Assembly: GCA_902729315.2 (NCBI GenBank)
Contig: LR746268.1
Span: 775,001 to 839,000 of the forward strand
Reading direction: 5' to 3'
From: Spirodela intermedia
Lineage: Eukaryota > Streptophyta > Magnoliopsida > Alismatales > Araceae
DNA: 64,000 nucleotides
Shown: positions 1 through 11,639 of the stretch, piece by piece
Layout: the number at the start of each line of letters is the position of its first letter
How positions within the stretch are numbered: the first letter of the stretch is position 1
Translations under genes and position numbers: made by a program
Notes under the pieces: generated by a model
What the model was told of the DNA's origin: nothing
Databases searched by the model: none
What the model saw: only the letters and a program-made list of their open reading frames with translations

Positions 1-1990
1 GTGATGAAATCCGTCATACTTTGCAGACGTCAGGTTGACATTGAAAGTTAGGGCAAGGACATTTGAAGGAGTGGGTGAGATAGGAGCCGAAGGAGTCATG
101 GCTGACTAGACAGAAGCCGGTTTGTCGAATTACTTTCAACATTTGTTGTCCTAATGGTTCTACTTGTCGTAATAGGGAGACAAGGGGAAGGAGTTGCAGC
201 CCTTTCCACGAGGAAGACAGCTGCCCTTAAGGTAGAAAGATGGGCCATCATCTCAAGCCTGAGGAGTGGCAACAACCATAGTTAAAGGAGAAGTCACGGC
301 ACCTGTGGAGGAAGGTGGAGGACAAAGACATACCAATCGTGACCCGAAGTGCCGCAAAGAAGATGGAGGCAAGTGATAAGTCTTTATTATCATGAGTTAG
401 TAATTAGTAAATAATATAATTTTAGTCTTAACTCTTGATAAATAGACTTATATTTGTGTTAAATTGTGAAAAGTGGTTTTTAGTTGATTAACGTGAATTT
501 TTAGTTAATTATGTGATTTTCTATAAATTTATATGATTTTTATAATCCTATTTTTGAGATAAATAAAGAAAAAGAAATAAAAATAAAAATATAACTAAAC
601 GAGGGGACTCGTTGGCCAACTAGGCCCGCAAGTTAGTTGGAAGCACAATCAAGGGGAGCTGTGAGCAAGGGCTCGAGTGACTAGGACTGATGGGGGCACG
701 CGTGCACCACTCCCCTTCCACGTCACCAGTGGCCAGCTGGTTATGGGGCAAAGAGTGGTCGTACACGTGGGAGAAAATGACTCATTACTTGAAAATGTGA
801 TATTAGTATTTATTCGCCCAAACTTTGGCACACAAGCGATGTGAGACTAAATTCGCATCACACCTTCTCTTGAAAGGCTTCAAAGGCGGGCAACCAACGT
901 GGGTTAAAATCCTCCCAGAATCAAAACTCGTATTTTTATCTAATTATCGTGACTTTCTTGCAGATCACCGGTGAAGGATTAAGCTGCTAGAATCACTAGA
1001 TCATCGGCAAAAATCTCGTCAATGTGATTTGTGGAGCATTGTTATTAAAATTGTTGAACGATTCGCAATAAAAGGATCGCAAATCCATCGAGTAAATCAT
1101 CTCTAATCAATGAACAAGCCATCGTCAGAAAAAAGACGATCTGCTGAGAGATGAGTCATCGCCTCTTGAGAGCATATCGGATGCGATGAAGAGCCTCTTC
1201 TTATTACACGAACCTGAGGATGTAACTCCTTGACATGCGCCCCACCTCCATCCAGCTCCTCTTCGTTGGGTGACAGCCGTCGGAGAGCCACAAAGTTATC
1301 ATTTTTCTGCTCTGTTTAGTGATAGCCACCAGAGACGATTCGACAACCCATTTCATTAATCTCTAGACTTTATAGGGAGATCTAGAGATTGTCCACATTG
1401 TCCTTGTCTAAAGAGAGCCTTCGAGGCCGTGGATACTGCACGACGATCCTCTTGAACGTTCAAGATTTTGGTACATTGTCGACGCATTGCCACCTCGACA
1501 CCGGAACTCTATTTTCTTACTTTCAACTTAATTTCTGCTTCATTTAGTGATAGTGTGTGTGATTTAAATTTACCAAGCTATACTTCATTTAATTATAATT
1601 CTTTCAGCTTTTACAGATCTTAATTTGATGAATTAAATCATTTGTAATTACTTACGTAAGAATCGTTAGGTGGAACTCTATTTTCGTCTGATTCACGTTC
1701 GTCGAGCGCTAACGTCATCCTAATGTCTGCACCCTTATTTCCTTTTTTTATAAATTTAAAATATATTTTATTTTCATTTCATAGTATAAAATTCATAAAA
1801 AATCATATCCTTTGAGTAAAATTATAAAAAATTACCCAATATTATATTATATCTCTATGATTGATCTGAAAAATTACTACTATTTTTAAAAGTTTTATTA
1901 AATTATAATTGATATATTTGTTCAAAAATACTTCTAAATATCTAAAAATTAATATTTTCTAGTTTTATAAATTTTAAATTTGTGTGATTT
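1..1990. other. AT-rich repeat DNA, possible LTR remnant
   Basis: No protein-coding exon is recognisable. The stretch from about 380 to 600 is AT-rich with recurring TTTTAGT and ATGTGATTTT words, and grades into a GC-richer part (600-1,500) with several short GTCG/CGAC words. This alternation resembles the LTRs of Del/Tekay-type Ty3-gypsy elements, but I found no paired copy, primer-binding site or polypurine tract in the window, so the assignment is tentative. Positions 1,740-1,990 are simple AT-rich sequence with nothing further visible. Confidence 0.25.
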
Positions 1991-3160
1991 ACTATACAAT
2001 GACTAGGACAGAGTGAAGAGAATGAAGTTAGATATCCGATCATTAGAGAGAATGAAACTACAGATCTAAGACATAGTGGAAAGATGAAGTTCGTTAAGGT
2101 AAACACTAGCATAGAACTCCTCGTGATAGTACTAGAATGTCAAGAGGTTCGAGGTGAGAGGTTAATAAATGTCCACCTCTTGAATGAGGACCTATAGGCG
2201 ACCGTAGTATGCATGGAGAGAGAGATTGCCATGTTTGTAGTTAAGGAGAGACTTGAAGATCTATATCACTCATCTAATGTTTGTTCGGTTGGCGTACGTT
2301 GTCTCTAAATTATCTCACATAAGGCACTCTGACTTGATATGAGAGAGAGGTTTGACAATGCTCTATTCGATGCTATGGAGCATCCAAATGATAACAACCG
2401 AGTCAATTTGCAACTAGTGGGCAAAAAAAAAGGTTGTAGAGAGCTGGAGAGTCGTTTGTGAGATTATGAAGGAGGTAGTGGATGCCCATGACACATAATT
2501 ATGGTCATTGAATGTGTAAGCGGGCCAAGTGAATTGCGTTGTTATGAAGTGGCATGTTGAGGGGGCCACTGGAGGAGGTAGAACTTCGTCCGGTAAGAGC
2601 TCCAAGGTAGGTGGAGATGGTGACGACAAAGAAGCCGTGAAAGAGGCCATGAAGGCACAAGTGCTGGTGGAGCATTAATAGCGCCGGAATGACATAGGGA
2701 GGTCGCGGCCTAAAGGCGGGTGCCGGTTGAGAGGGGTGCACCGGGAGGGCAGGGGAGGGCATCGGCCGAGGGTGTGCAGCCAACAATGAAGGCCTTGGGG
2801 TGCGGCTGGAGGGAGGCCATGGCAGTGGCGGAGACCACAGCGGCAGTAGAGGGTGCAGTGGCAAAGCACCCTACCTAGGGCACACCACAGCAGCGGCGGC
2901 AATCAAAGGGAGCAGGCAGCGGGGAGGCGGACACCGCCTAGAGCATGCTTGGTGCAGTGGCTTGGAGAGGGGCAGAAGTGGAGGCAGCGTTGGTGAGGGG
3001 CGGTGGCAAAGGAGGGCTGCCATGAAGACCGGCGGCTGCCAATGAGAGGAACGATTCTAGAATGAGAAGGGCACTACTGAAGGAGGGCACTACCAAAGGA
3101 GGATGGCACGTCAAAGAGGGAGGTGGCAGTTGGAGAGAACCTAGGGCTTTGATGCCATGT
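1990..3160 (-). mobile_element. Degenerate Ty1-copia gag and leader, minus strand
   Basis: Read on the minus strand, 2,640 down to about 2,040 gives a broken gag-like frame. It contains a 'NYVSW'-type N-terminus near 2,540, then 'LSLHAYYGRL' in the place of the usual 'LS..EY...LK' and 'YHEEFYASV'. Stops and frameshifts interrupt it throughout. A 500-bp GC-rich leader (2,640-3,140) separates it from a degenerate initiator-Met-tRNA primer-binding site (3,144-3,157, minus-strand sense TGGCATCAAAGCCC). The order LTR start, PBS, leader, gag fits a minus-strand copia element whose pol would lie left of 2.0 kb, but no pol is recognisable there. The short open frames here are shadows. Confidence 0.5.
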
Positions 3161-3570
3161 TGACAATGAAAGAGAAAAACCTAGAATACATTGAGGAGGT
3201 ATAAAACTACATGTGTCTATATAGAAGAGGAGAAGAGGAGGTAGAGATAATGAGCCCTAATAGGCTGAGTCCAATGACACTATCAAGCACTACATAGATA
3301 TAAACAAAGTGATATAAATAGTAAAATCAAGTAGAATAAATATGAATTGGAAAATCAAATAAGTAATGTGTCATAGGTTTGTACTCAAACTTAACAAGAG
3401 ACCACACTCTACTTTTTACTATACTAGATAAGATTAACCTTTACAATTGTACAAAATTTAGTAATAGAGTATCAATCTTCATAAGAGTCAACATAATCAA
3501 CATTAGGATATCACATGATATTAAAAATATCATGATTCTTAAAGTAGAGCCCATTGCAAGGAGATGACTT
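3158..3570 (-). repeat. Probable 5' LTR start of the left copia element
   Basis: The LTR would begin with TGTTGACAATG immediately beside the primer-binding site at 3,144-3,157. It continues through AT-rich sequence with no coding potential. The outer boundary is not defined because the second LTR is not in the window. Confidence 0.35.
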
Positions 3571-4600
3571 CAAATACTCAAGTATTTGACATAGTTTAGT
3601 CTAGTAAATTATGCAAAGTTAATACATAAATTGACTTAGGTGACAAACTATAAAAATAATTACATGTTATATAATTGTCAAATATAAAAGTTTTCCAACA
3701 AAGCACAATATCTTGTTATATCATGAAACAATATATTATTAATATTACTAAGAGGAAGGTCGGCATCTACTTACACAATGTCACAAGAAAATGACAAGGT
3801 CCTATATGAACATAGTATGCAAGAGCAAAAACGTAGGTAGCACAATGTGCACGGATGACGTAGGGTGCACTAGTGACAAGGAACATGTGGGTGACATGAT
3901 GCACACAAGTGACACAACACGCTTAGACAAAATGACACGTGTAAGTGGCACGACATGCATGGGCAGCACAGCCCGTACAAGTGGCAAGACACAACTAGAA
4001 TGACACATGTGGGCAGCACAATACGTGAGTGGCAAAATGTAGGCAGCCATCATGGCAAGGGCAAGCGATGAAGCATGTGCAATTGGCATGGCACGCCCAT
4101 ATCAGATGCCATGCAAAGAAGACATGACATGTGCAAGAGATGCAGCATGTATAAGGAGCACAACATACATGAGAAGCATGCCATGCATGAGAGATGCGGT
4201 ATGCCTGAGATGAGAACCCAAGTGCATGACCACATGCAAGTAGGCAAGAGTGGGCGCACAATATCTCCTATGCAATGGTGGGAATATAGACCTGCACATG
4301 CTAATGAGCCTAATGGTCATGGGACATGAGGCCCCACCAATGACTATTTAATAGGAAGGACAATGATCACCCGCCATGAGTAATGATTAGAAGGGACATC
4401 ACAATAAATATAGGGGCCCGACTAACCAGAAAAGTGGATGAACCTTATTTACATATTCTACAAAGGATACTTATACGTGAGCTAAGGGCTAGCTGGGGGG
4501 AAAGAGGCAACTCAATGCCTACATCCTATCGTGTAATAGTGATATTAGAAGTATTAGGGAGAGAGGATAAAGACTAATGAAAGGACTCTAAATTACCAGA
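3570..4600. repeat. CATG-rich degenerate short repeat region
   Basis: From about 3,780 to 4,330 the DNA is packed with imperfect repeats of CACATG, AGTGGCA and GCATGC words. In one frame the unit is close to 11 codons (33 bp) between about 3,870 and 3,990. Open frames occur on both strands because stop codons are rare in this base composition; none looks like a protein. The region abuts the gypsy gag remnant and may be its LTR. Positions 3,570-3,780 are plain AT-rich sequence. Confidence 0.4.
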
Positions 4601-5760
4601 CTAAAGGAACCCTTAATGAGAAGCCATGACTTGAATGTCGTCTAGAAGAGATTCACGCTTGAATGTAAGAGAGTCTCAATAATGACAGACAAAAGTGGGA
4701 GAGCTCAGAACTTGCTAGAGGAACACATAAAATTGATAGACAATAAATTAGAGGAGTTATAAAGAGAGATTAGTTCAAACTCCAACTGAGTGGAAAAAAT
4801 ATCATTGGAAGAGATATGAGAAGACGGAAGAGTTTGGAGGTTGAGATACAACATATGAGAATGAGCACCAAGAAGTCCAACAAAAGAGAACCCTTCGAGT
4901 ACCTAATCAAAACATATTTACAAAGACTCCTGATGCAACTAAGGTCAACAATTTTATATGGGACCTTGAGGAATGCATAGAAGATCATGAGGTAGAAGAT
5001 GAGGAGAGATTGAAGATCATAGATAAAGTTTTTATTAAGAATGTCAAAATCTAGTGCCACTGAAAGAGAAGACTCAACTAGGAGTCAAGAACAGTTCAAG
5101 ATGGAATTCAAGAGATATTTTCAACTGATAAATAGGTTGAATGTCGCCCTAAACAAGATGTTGGCTCTCAAGCACATTGGAGCTATCAATAGTTATGTCA
5201 AAAGTTAAGAGTCTTAATCTTAGATATTAAGAAAATTGAAGAAAAAAACCATCTTCATTTCTTCCTCCTCAACTTACAACCTTGGGCACATGCCAAAGTG
5301 CAATGAAGGGGCACCCATGATCTTAAAATAATGTTTATGGTGGCATTATTGTTGACAAATTATCATCAACCACAATGAGAATCAACGATAAAAGTCAAAC
5401 TGGTGACATCATGGGAGCCAATTTAGGGGAAGATGAGGGGGATGTAATGCAAACAAAATCCTCAATCTCTCAACAGCACCTTGCCTTACATAAATGACAC
5501 TACAATTCTACAAACAAGATGTTTTATCTATAAGGTCCTCATTGATAGTAAAATTATTCAAGTGTGTAGAATAGCAAATGCCCCCAGTTCAATGTGATAG
5601 TGGAGCAATAACCCATGACCTTAGAGGAAGATAAAGAAGAAAGAGATGACATGAAAATGAATAGCTTTTAATTATTGAACATTCTTCACCCATAAGAGTT
5701 GCAAGGTAGCAAAGAAAAAAATAATAATTTTCATCAATGCTTGAATTAACGATGAGCAAA
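4600..5760 (+). mobile_element. Degenerate Ty3-gypsy gag, plus strand
   Basis: Two conserved gag stretches are visible. Around 4,930-5,045 the frame reads 'NNFIWDLEECIEDH', matching the common 'NFLWDLEQYF' segment. Around 5,100-5,350 it reads 'FKRYFQLINRLNVAL', then 'LKHIGAINSYVK', then 'LLNLQPWAHAKVQ' in another frame, in the canonical order of plant gypsy capsid regions. Frameshifts and stops make it a dead copy. A Cys-poor degenerate tail runs to about 5,700. No protease, RT or integrase of this element follows; the next sequence is a copia fragment of opposite strand. Confidence 0.6.
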
Positions 5761-5989
5761 TGACAACCATGCTCGATAATCATATCACGAGCAACTTCAT
5801 GACTCTTCAAGAGATCTATCAACTCAAGCTTATATTGATGAACACAACAATCAAATTTAAAATAATAGATAGCACAGTGGGACTATTGATTGAGATAGTA
5901 CAGTGGGGTCAACTAAATTTTATTATGAGAACTAAATCTAGTAAAATAAATTTAGTGAAATACAGATAATTTTTAAATAATGTCATGTC

Positions 5990-6765
5990 TACACTAACAT
6001 ATGATCACAATGATCATGTGTCAAAAGAGCACTACCTTTTTTAAGTTTTTGAGTAACCCACAAAGATACATTTGACAACATGAAGAGAAAGTTTATGAAA
6101 ATGAACGAGGTGAACCAAAAAAATAAAACTGAAATACAAGGTAAAATGAAATAACTCTTTGTTTGGGCATAGAGTAGAACATGAAATATTACTAACTAGA
6201 GTAGATGATGAGATACCATCGATGAGATAAGCCATTGTAAGAATAACATCTGACTAATATAAATTAGGAAGATTCATCTTAAATATAAAGGTATATGTGA
6301 CATCTAATAAATGATGTAACTTATGCTTTATTATTTCATTGTGTTGAGATGTCTAAACTTATATAATTTAGTAGACTACATAGAAAGAAAAAAGGTAGAC
6401 ATTGTACTATTAATAAATTTGGTGTCATTATCACTACGAAATATCTTAATATTGGTAGAATATTAAGTTTGTATATCTTTAAAGAAAACTTAAATAACAT
6501 GAGAAGTTTCTTTTTTTTTTTTTAGGATATAGACCTAGGTTATTTGTGTACAATCATTAAAATTACAAAAGCTGCATAAACTAAGAACACGATTAATATC
6601 CTATTGATTATCATGAAGTAGAATACAAGGGTTATTTTTTACTAATTTGTCTAGAAGAAAATAACAAATGATCATATTTGTCAAATTAACATGCTTCACA
6701 ATTTAAAGTAATAAAATAAATTGGTGGTGGCAGACTAATATGTCCAGAAGAAAATGAATAGCAAT
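5990..6765 (-). mobile_element. Ty1-copia integrase fragment, minus strand
   Basis: On the minus strand from about 6,760 to 6,040 there is 'FRSDNDTKF' (DD35E core, near 6,430), then an insert-like stretch, then 'MAYLIDGI' (usual AYLINRMP) and 'VKCIFVGYSKT' (usual KCIFLGYS.TQKGY) near 6,050-6,100. These motifs are in the canonical copia integrase order but carry stops and one frameshift. No RT follows on the left, where gypsy gag begins, so this is an isolated internal fragment. Confidence 0.65.
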
Positions 6766-6802
6766 AATGTTTGTTGCTGATCAAGGAACAATAGATGTTG
6801 AT

Positions 6803-8072
6803 ATCAGTGCTAGTGGATTATCTTTGACAAGTGAGGGAGAAATCTACAATAGTTGCGGCACTATCATGGCTAGTAACAATGGATTTACTATAAGTTGTGG
6901 TGTCATGATATATGACAACTGCAGTAAGACTGTAATTGCCAAAAATAGTGGGTTCACTATAATAGCTAGTATTTAGATGTACAATGGTGGCTACACCTAA
7001 AGGGCTGATATGATATTTTACAATGATGTTAGTGGGGAGGTTGCAATGGCCAACAATAAAGGCTTCACTCCAAGAGGTGCAATTGTAATTTATGATAGCA
7101 GTAGAGCAAAACTACCATGATTGATATTAGTCACTCTAAGAGGTAAAGATTAAATTTATGAGAACTCTTATAATATTAGTGTCATGGGCGGTAATAATGA
7201 TTTTTCTCTAAGAGGTAGTGTTGGGATATACGACAGCACTAGCAATGTATCTTCACTGTTGTCAATGGTGGCTAGATCATATAATGGTGTTGAGACATAC
7301 GATAGCAATCACATAAGGGTTGCTATGACTAACAATTGGGCCTTTACACCCAAGGGTGTTAAAATTTATGATGGTGCCAACCATGGGTTTTTCATGACTA
7401 ACAACAATGGTTTCACTTTGATAGGTAGTGTTAAGATTTATGACAACAAGAATGTCATGGCCAACAATGGTGACTGCACGTAAGGAGGTGGTGTGAAAAT
7501 TTATGATGGCACTAGAGATGAGGTTCTCATAGCTGAGAACTGTGACTTCAATTCACCAAGTGGTGTTAGAATATGCAACTACATTGACGACTGAAATGTT
7601 TTTGTTGACAATAATAACTTCACTCCAACATGTGGTGGTCATATATTTGGGTCAACGGTAGGGGTGTCATGATTGTAAATAGTAGGTTCAATTCACTAGG
7701 TAGTGTGAGAGTATATGCAGTGCTAGAGTGAGGGCTATCATAGCTGATAATAGTGACATTTCTCTAAGATGTAGAATTAACATGAACCATGGTGCCAGTA
7801 GTATGGTTGTCATTATTGGCAATAATGGTTTCAGTCTAATGTGTGGTGTTGAGATCTACAGCAACACCAACAATGGAGTAGTCATGGCCAGCAATAGTGA
7901 ACTCACTCCAATAGGTAATGTTGGGATATATGACATCATCAGTCGTGGGGTTTTCATGGCCAACAATGGTGGCTTCACTCCAAAATATGAAATTGATATT
8001 AATGACAGCTGGTGGTGATGACTTCACACTAGGAGGTGGTGTTCAGATATATGATAGATATATTGTCAAAGC
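6803..8072 (+). repeat. Coding-like tandem repeat array (about 17 units), decayed
   Basis: Units of 60-81 bp, typically 69-75, repeat head to tail. The translated consensus is roughly G-V-x-I-Y-D-x(6-8)-V-x-M-A-N-N-x-G-F-T-P-x-G. Anchor codons (ATGGCC or equivalent) lie at 6866, 6935, 7046, 7184, 7265, 7325, 7394, 7457, 7529, 7604, 7669, 7740, 7815, 7884 and 7956. Most spacings are multiples of three (69, 138, 81, 60, 69, 63, 72, 75, then 65 and 71, then 75, 69, 72). One frame is largely kept from 6,767 to about 7,640, broken by only a few stops, then shifts, and is again open from 7,728 to 8,018. I do not recognise the family. It may be a pseudogene of a repeat protein or a minisatellite that retained codon periodicity. 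Confidence 0.75.
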
Positions 8073-9200
8073 ACCATTATGCTAGAGTGACTCAATTAGC
8101 AAGATAATTGAAGAAGAGAAAACTTAGATGTTGTGATAGCATGAATGTAAGGCTTAGTAATTAAAGTTCATCAGGTTCAAATCCACCACTAATCTACTTT
8201 ATGTTGTAATACATAAGGTATAATAAAAAGTTTAAAGTAAAGTAAAGTGCATCCATGACATCTAAAAGTTGTAAGACTCTAAACGTTAAGGAAAATATGA
8301 TCAAGACCCATTACAAGAGATAAGGAATTATCTACAACACACACATGAAGTAGTTGTGATAAAAGTTGTAATACCCTAAACAAAAAGGTATTATTTGTAA
8401 TAAGAGAGGAGACATCATAATATATAATCCAATTGTAATCATAAGAATTTATAGACTAAATATAAATTATCTTGTCAATCACTAATGTAGTAACAAATAT
8501 GGTTGACTATTACTTTTTTTGATTTTGTTGACAAAAGGAATTATACTTTTCTCTTAAAATAATTTTTGTTGACTCATCCACATTAATAGATATCTAATTA
8601 ACTTGTGGTGTTTGCTGTCTATTAAAATATATGTGCTTAGCCCAACATTGATTCAGTAATATGATTTGTTCTGTGACAATGCTCACGAAATAGTTTCACA
8701 TATGTAGTCCTCTCCTTATACTTCCTTTGTGTTGGCCTCTTGTTGCTATGATAACATATGACTCTGACTCTAGATAGAGCTAGAAGGCTCAAGATGTGTA
8801 ACAAGTGTATTTATTTGTGTTGGAGTTGAGATCTCCACTAGGATCATCATTTGATATTTTATTGCTTAATATAGTAATCTAGTGACATCTCTCTACTTAG
8901 TCAACTCAACAACATCATGTTTGTTATATAAACTTCTAAGAATCTTTTTGTAAAGGTTTGAATGTCTTCCAATATCTTGTAGAAACAAGAAATTTACTTC
9001 TTATAAGAATATAACTACATATTATCTCTCATATCTTTTTGGTTGAATTTATTGCATATTGATAGAAATGTTAAATCTCACACCCTTTTTTTTTCAAAAT
9101 TGATAGAAATAATATATCAATATATAAGGATTATTTATTAATTACATAAGATGGGGAGGGTATTTCTACAGAAAAGCCCCTAGCCCACCGCCTTTCTGTC
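8072..9200. other. AT-rich intergenic DNA
   Basis: No exon or retroelement motif is recognisable. A GGTTCAAATCC word at 8,174-8,184, preceded by AAGGCTTAGTAA near 8,149, resembles RNA polymerase III B and A boxes, but no tRNA fold or SINE tail is evident. A TATATAAGG word lies at about 9,121 and could serve the downstream heat shock gene. Confidence 0.3.
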
Positions 9201-9203
9201 TCT

Positions 9204-9230
9204 GGAAGGTTCTTCTTTCTCGCTCTAGAA
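9204..9230 (+). promoter_or_regulatory. Heat shock element-like motif upstream of the small HSP
   Basis: The sequence contains GAAGGTTC (9,205-9,212), an nGAAnnTTCn core, followed closely by TTC words and CTAGAA. This is the type of array bound by heat shock factors, and it sits about 100 bp before the start codon of a small heat shock gene. Whether it lies upstream of the transcription start or in the 5' leader is not determined. Confidence 0.35.
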
Positions 9231-9319
9231 TCATCCATGGGAAGGTTTATGTAGTCACCCGCCTACTTCCTCTCTTATCGTCGCTGCAAGGGAGAGGGAG
9301 CAGGAGGAAAAGGAAGGTG

Positions 9320-9834
9320 ATGGCGGAGGAGTTCTTCGGTGGTCCTCTGCGGCGGCTGTTCTGGGGCCCCGCTGCCGTGTTCAGCGAGTGGCGCGCCGGA
9401 GCGGCGGGGGAGATGGACTGGATTGAGACTCCCTCTGCTCACATCTTCAAGATCAACGCCCCAGGTACGCCCTCCTCCATCGCCCCCTCCTAGAGAGAGA
9501 GAGAGAGAGGGCTAGCGTTAGGGTTAGGGCTGAGTGGTTCTTACGCCTGTTCTTAGGATTTGGGAGGGAGGAGGTGAAGGTCCAGTTGGAGGAGGGGAGC
9601 GTGATCCATGTCCGCGGGGAGGCCAAGGAGGAGCCTATCTCGAAGGAGGCGATCTGGCGGCTGGCGGAGAGAGGGAAGGGGGACTTCTCCCGGCGGTTCC
9701 CACTGCCGGAGGACGCCAAGCCCGACCAGATCAGAGCTCAGGTGGAGAACGGCGTGCTGACGGTGGTCGTCCCACGGGAGGTCGCCCCCCCCAGGCCCAA
9801 GTCCCGCTCCATCACCGTCTCTAGCAAGCTCTGA
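9320..9834 (+). CDS. Peroxisomal small heat shock protein (Hsp15.7-like, alpha-crystallin domain)
   Basis: Two exons, 9320-9464 and 9557-9834, encode 140 residues. ATP-independent holdase chaperone of the HSP20 family. Residues about 31-125 form the alpha-crystallin domain: 'DWIETPSAHIFKINAPGF' at its start, 'VQLEEGSVIHVRGEA' in the middle, and 'GVLTVVVPRE', the conserved GVLTVVVPK-type block near the end. The C-terminus is Ser-Lys-Leu, the canonical peroxisomal PTS1 signal, matching the plant Hsp15.7 peroxisomal class. The 92-bp intron splits Gly49 after its first base and carries a (GA)n run plus a telo-box-like GTTAGGGTTAGGG (9,517-9,529). The ATG at 9320 is the natural start; the length agrees with the class. 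An HSE-like motif lies upstream. GC-rich third positions contrast with the flanking AT-rich repeats. Confidence 0.93.
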
Positions 9835-11540
9835 ATAAATCAAGTAGCTATAGCTCGGATCATACCAGAGAAGGAACTGAAACAGTAACCTTAAATGATA
9901 TGTATCCACTCCTGTTACGTGCTCTCGTTGGATCCTGCCAATGACCGTAGTCATTACTATCTCTGGCAATTCCGATCAATGCTGGAATCTCAACCGCCCG
10001 CCCATTTCCAAAATAAATTGGAATTCAATGGAGCAGGAACTTGAATATAACAGTGGGATCAGGAAGATCTCGTCCTCCTGGATTTCTCCATCTGGATGTT
10101 CGTGATGAATCTTTGAGTAGTTTCTCCCCGAGATTCTGAATCTGCAACTGTCGTGAATGCTGGAATTGGGATGAGATAGAGCAGGAACTTACGTATTAAC
10201 AGCAACCAAGATCTATTTCTACCCTTGGATCTCTCCATCCTGCTACTGACCATGTTTGGTAGAATCTTCCGAGTAATTGCTCCTCAAGACTCTTAACCTT
10301 GCAGCTGTCATGAATGCTGGAATCTGTCCAGCGCTGAGATCCATCTCTGAATCAGACAGATTGGAATGAGATAGAGCAGGGAAAAAAAAAAAAAGGTAAA
10401 ACAAGATCTACTACTACAACTATTCTTGGATTTCTCCATCGACCGTGTTCATCTTGATCATAACAAGTAGAATCGGAGTAATCAATCTCTCTTGCAGATT
10501 CCCAGCTCTCCACTCTGATGAACGCTGCAATCTCTGTACATCTCTGCGATCCATATAACCTCATGGGGGCGAGCCGGGCTTTCGGGTCGGAGCTAGCATT
10601 GTGGCGCATTTCAAAGCCCGAGCCCGGCCCGAGAAGAGGCCCCAGCTGGATTAGCCTACCCCACCTCACTGATGATAACAGTCCAAAGACCCTACTAAAT
10701 CCGAATACAATATCTAATTATTTAAAAATAAAATCACATTATAAATAAATATAAAATATATTATTGATATTTACATATATTTCTTATGTCTGTGTCACTA
10801 TGTTAGCCTGCAGCCCGGCACATTAATAGCCCGACCGTGTCTCCTTATCCAGTCCAATAAGAGCACAGCCTAGTTCTCTCTCTCTCTCTCTCTCTCCCCC
10901 CCCTTCCTCTGTTGATTGGCTGATCTGAGTCGGTTCGGCTGATTCCCATACCCTCCATATTTTGGTCTTGTCGTATAAATATTACCTCGTTCATGTTGTA
11001 CATTCTTAGGCGAGTATACTTCTAACTTCCACAAATAAATTATTAAAATAGTATATATATTTATTTAAAATTACAATGTATCAGCATTTTGCCATCCAAA
11101 TGTACGACCACTTAATTGGTTCATAATTTATTTTTTTTGTGCTTGCTCTGTTGTACCTATTATAGCAATAATACTCTCTCTGTCTCATCCGAAAAAGCCC
11201 ATTTTTCTTCGTTTTTTATAATAAATTCCATTTCCATGTGATCTGTAAGGAAAAAGGCGTCTTTAGATGGCATGGTTTTATTATCCATCGAGTAAAAATA
11301 ATAATTATAATATTTTATTATATTTTTTGTGGTTACATGATTATTTTAATATATACATTTAAAATATGATTATTTTATTTAAAATATAAAATAAAATAAG
11401 TACCTCTCGTCCTCATGATGTCATACGAGAAATAAAGTTGATTTTTATTATAATAATAAGTGAATAATTAAGGTGGTCCGTAGGATTATATTAGTATCCT
11501 CCCAATAAATATCCTTTTACCGCCCCCTAAAAACGGATCC
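9835..11540. other. Intergenic region between small HSP and PTEN2
   Basis: It starts with the 3' flank of the heat shock gene, which holds a three-copy degenerate tandem repeat (separate entry). Positions 10,570-10,640 and 10,810-10,850 contain GCCCGAGCCCGGCCCGA-type GGCC/CCGG-rich words seen elsewhere in the window. A (CT)n tract lies at 10,877-10,898. The rest (10,900-11,540) is AT-rich with no coding signal. Confidence 0.6.
9978..10540. repeat. Three-copy degenerate tandem repeat
   Basis: AATGCTGG (or AACGCTGC) anchors recur at 9978, 10156, 10313 and 10521, giving units of about 178, 157 and 208 bp. Each unit shares a GAGCAGG block, an AAGATCT block, a TTGGATTTCTCCATC-type block and a (T)GAGTAAT(T) block, but with substitutions and indels. 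No coding potential is seen. The array begins about 140 bp beyond the small HSP stop codon, so its first copy may be transcribed in the 3' UTR. Confidence 0.7.
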
Positions 11541-11639
11541 GTTAAGGTTGAGGTTGGTTCGGCCGGAGACGGACGGGTAGACGGTGGATCGGATTTCGCA
11601 GATCCTGATCGGAGCCTTCAGCAGATCTACTCGCCGGAG

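Noticed and set aside
6803-8072. CRISPR-like array at the 69-75 bp repeats
   Set aside because: This is a eukaryotic genome context, the whole unit is repetitive with no unique spacers, and unit length varies.
8148-8184. tRNA gene or tRNA-derived SINE suggested by a B-box-like GGTTCAAATCC
   Set aside because: There is no cloverleaf, the A-box match is poor, and there is no poly(A) tail or target duplication.
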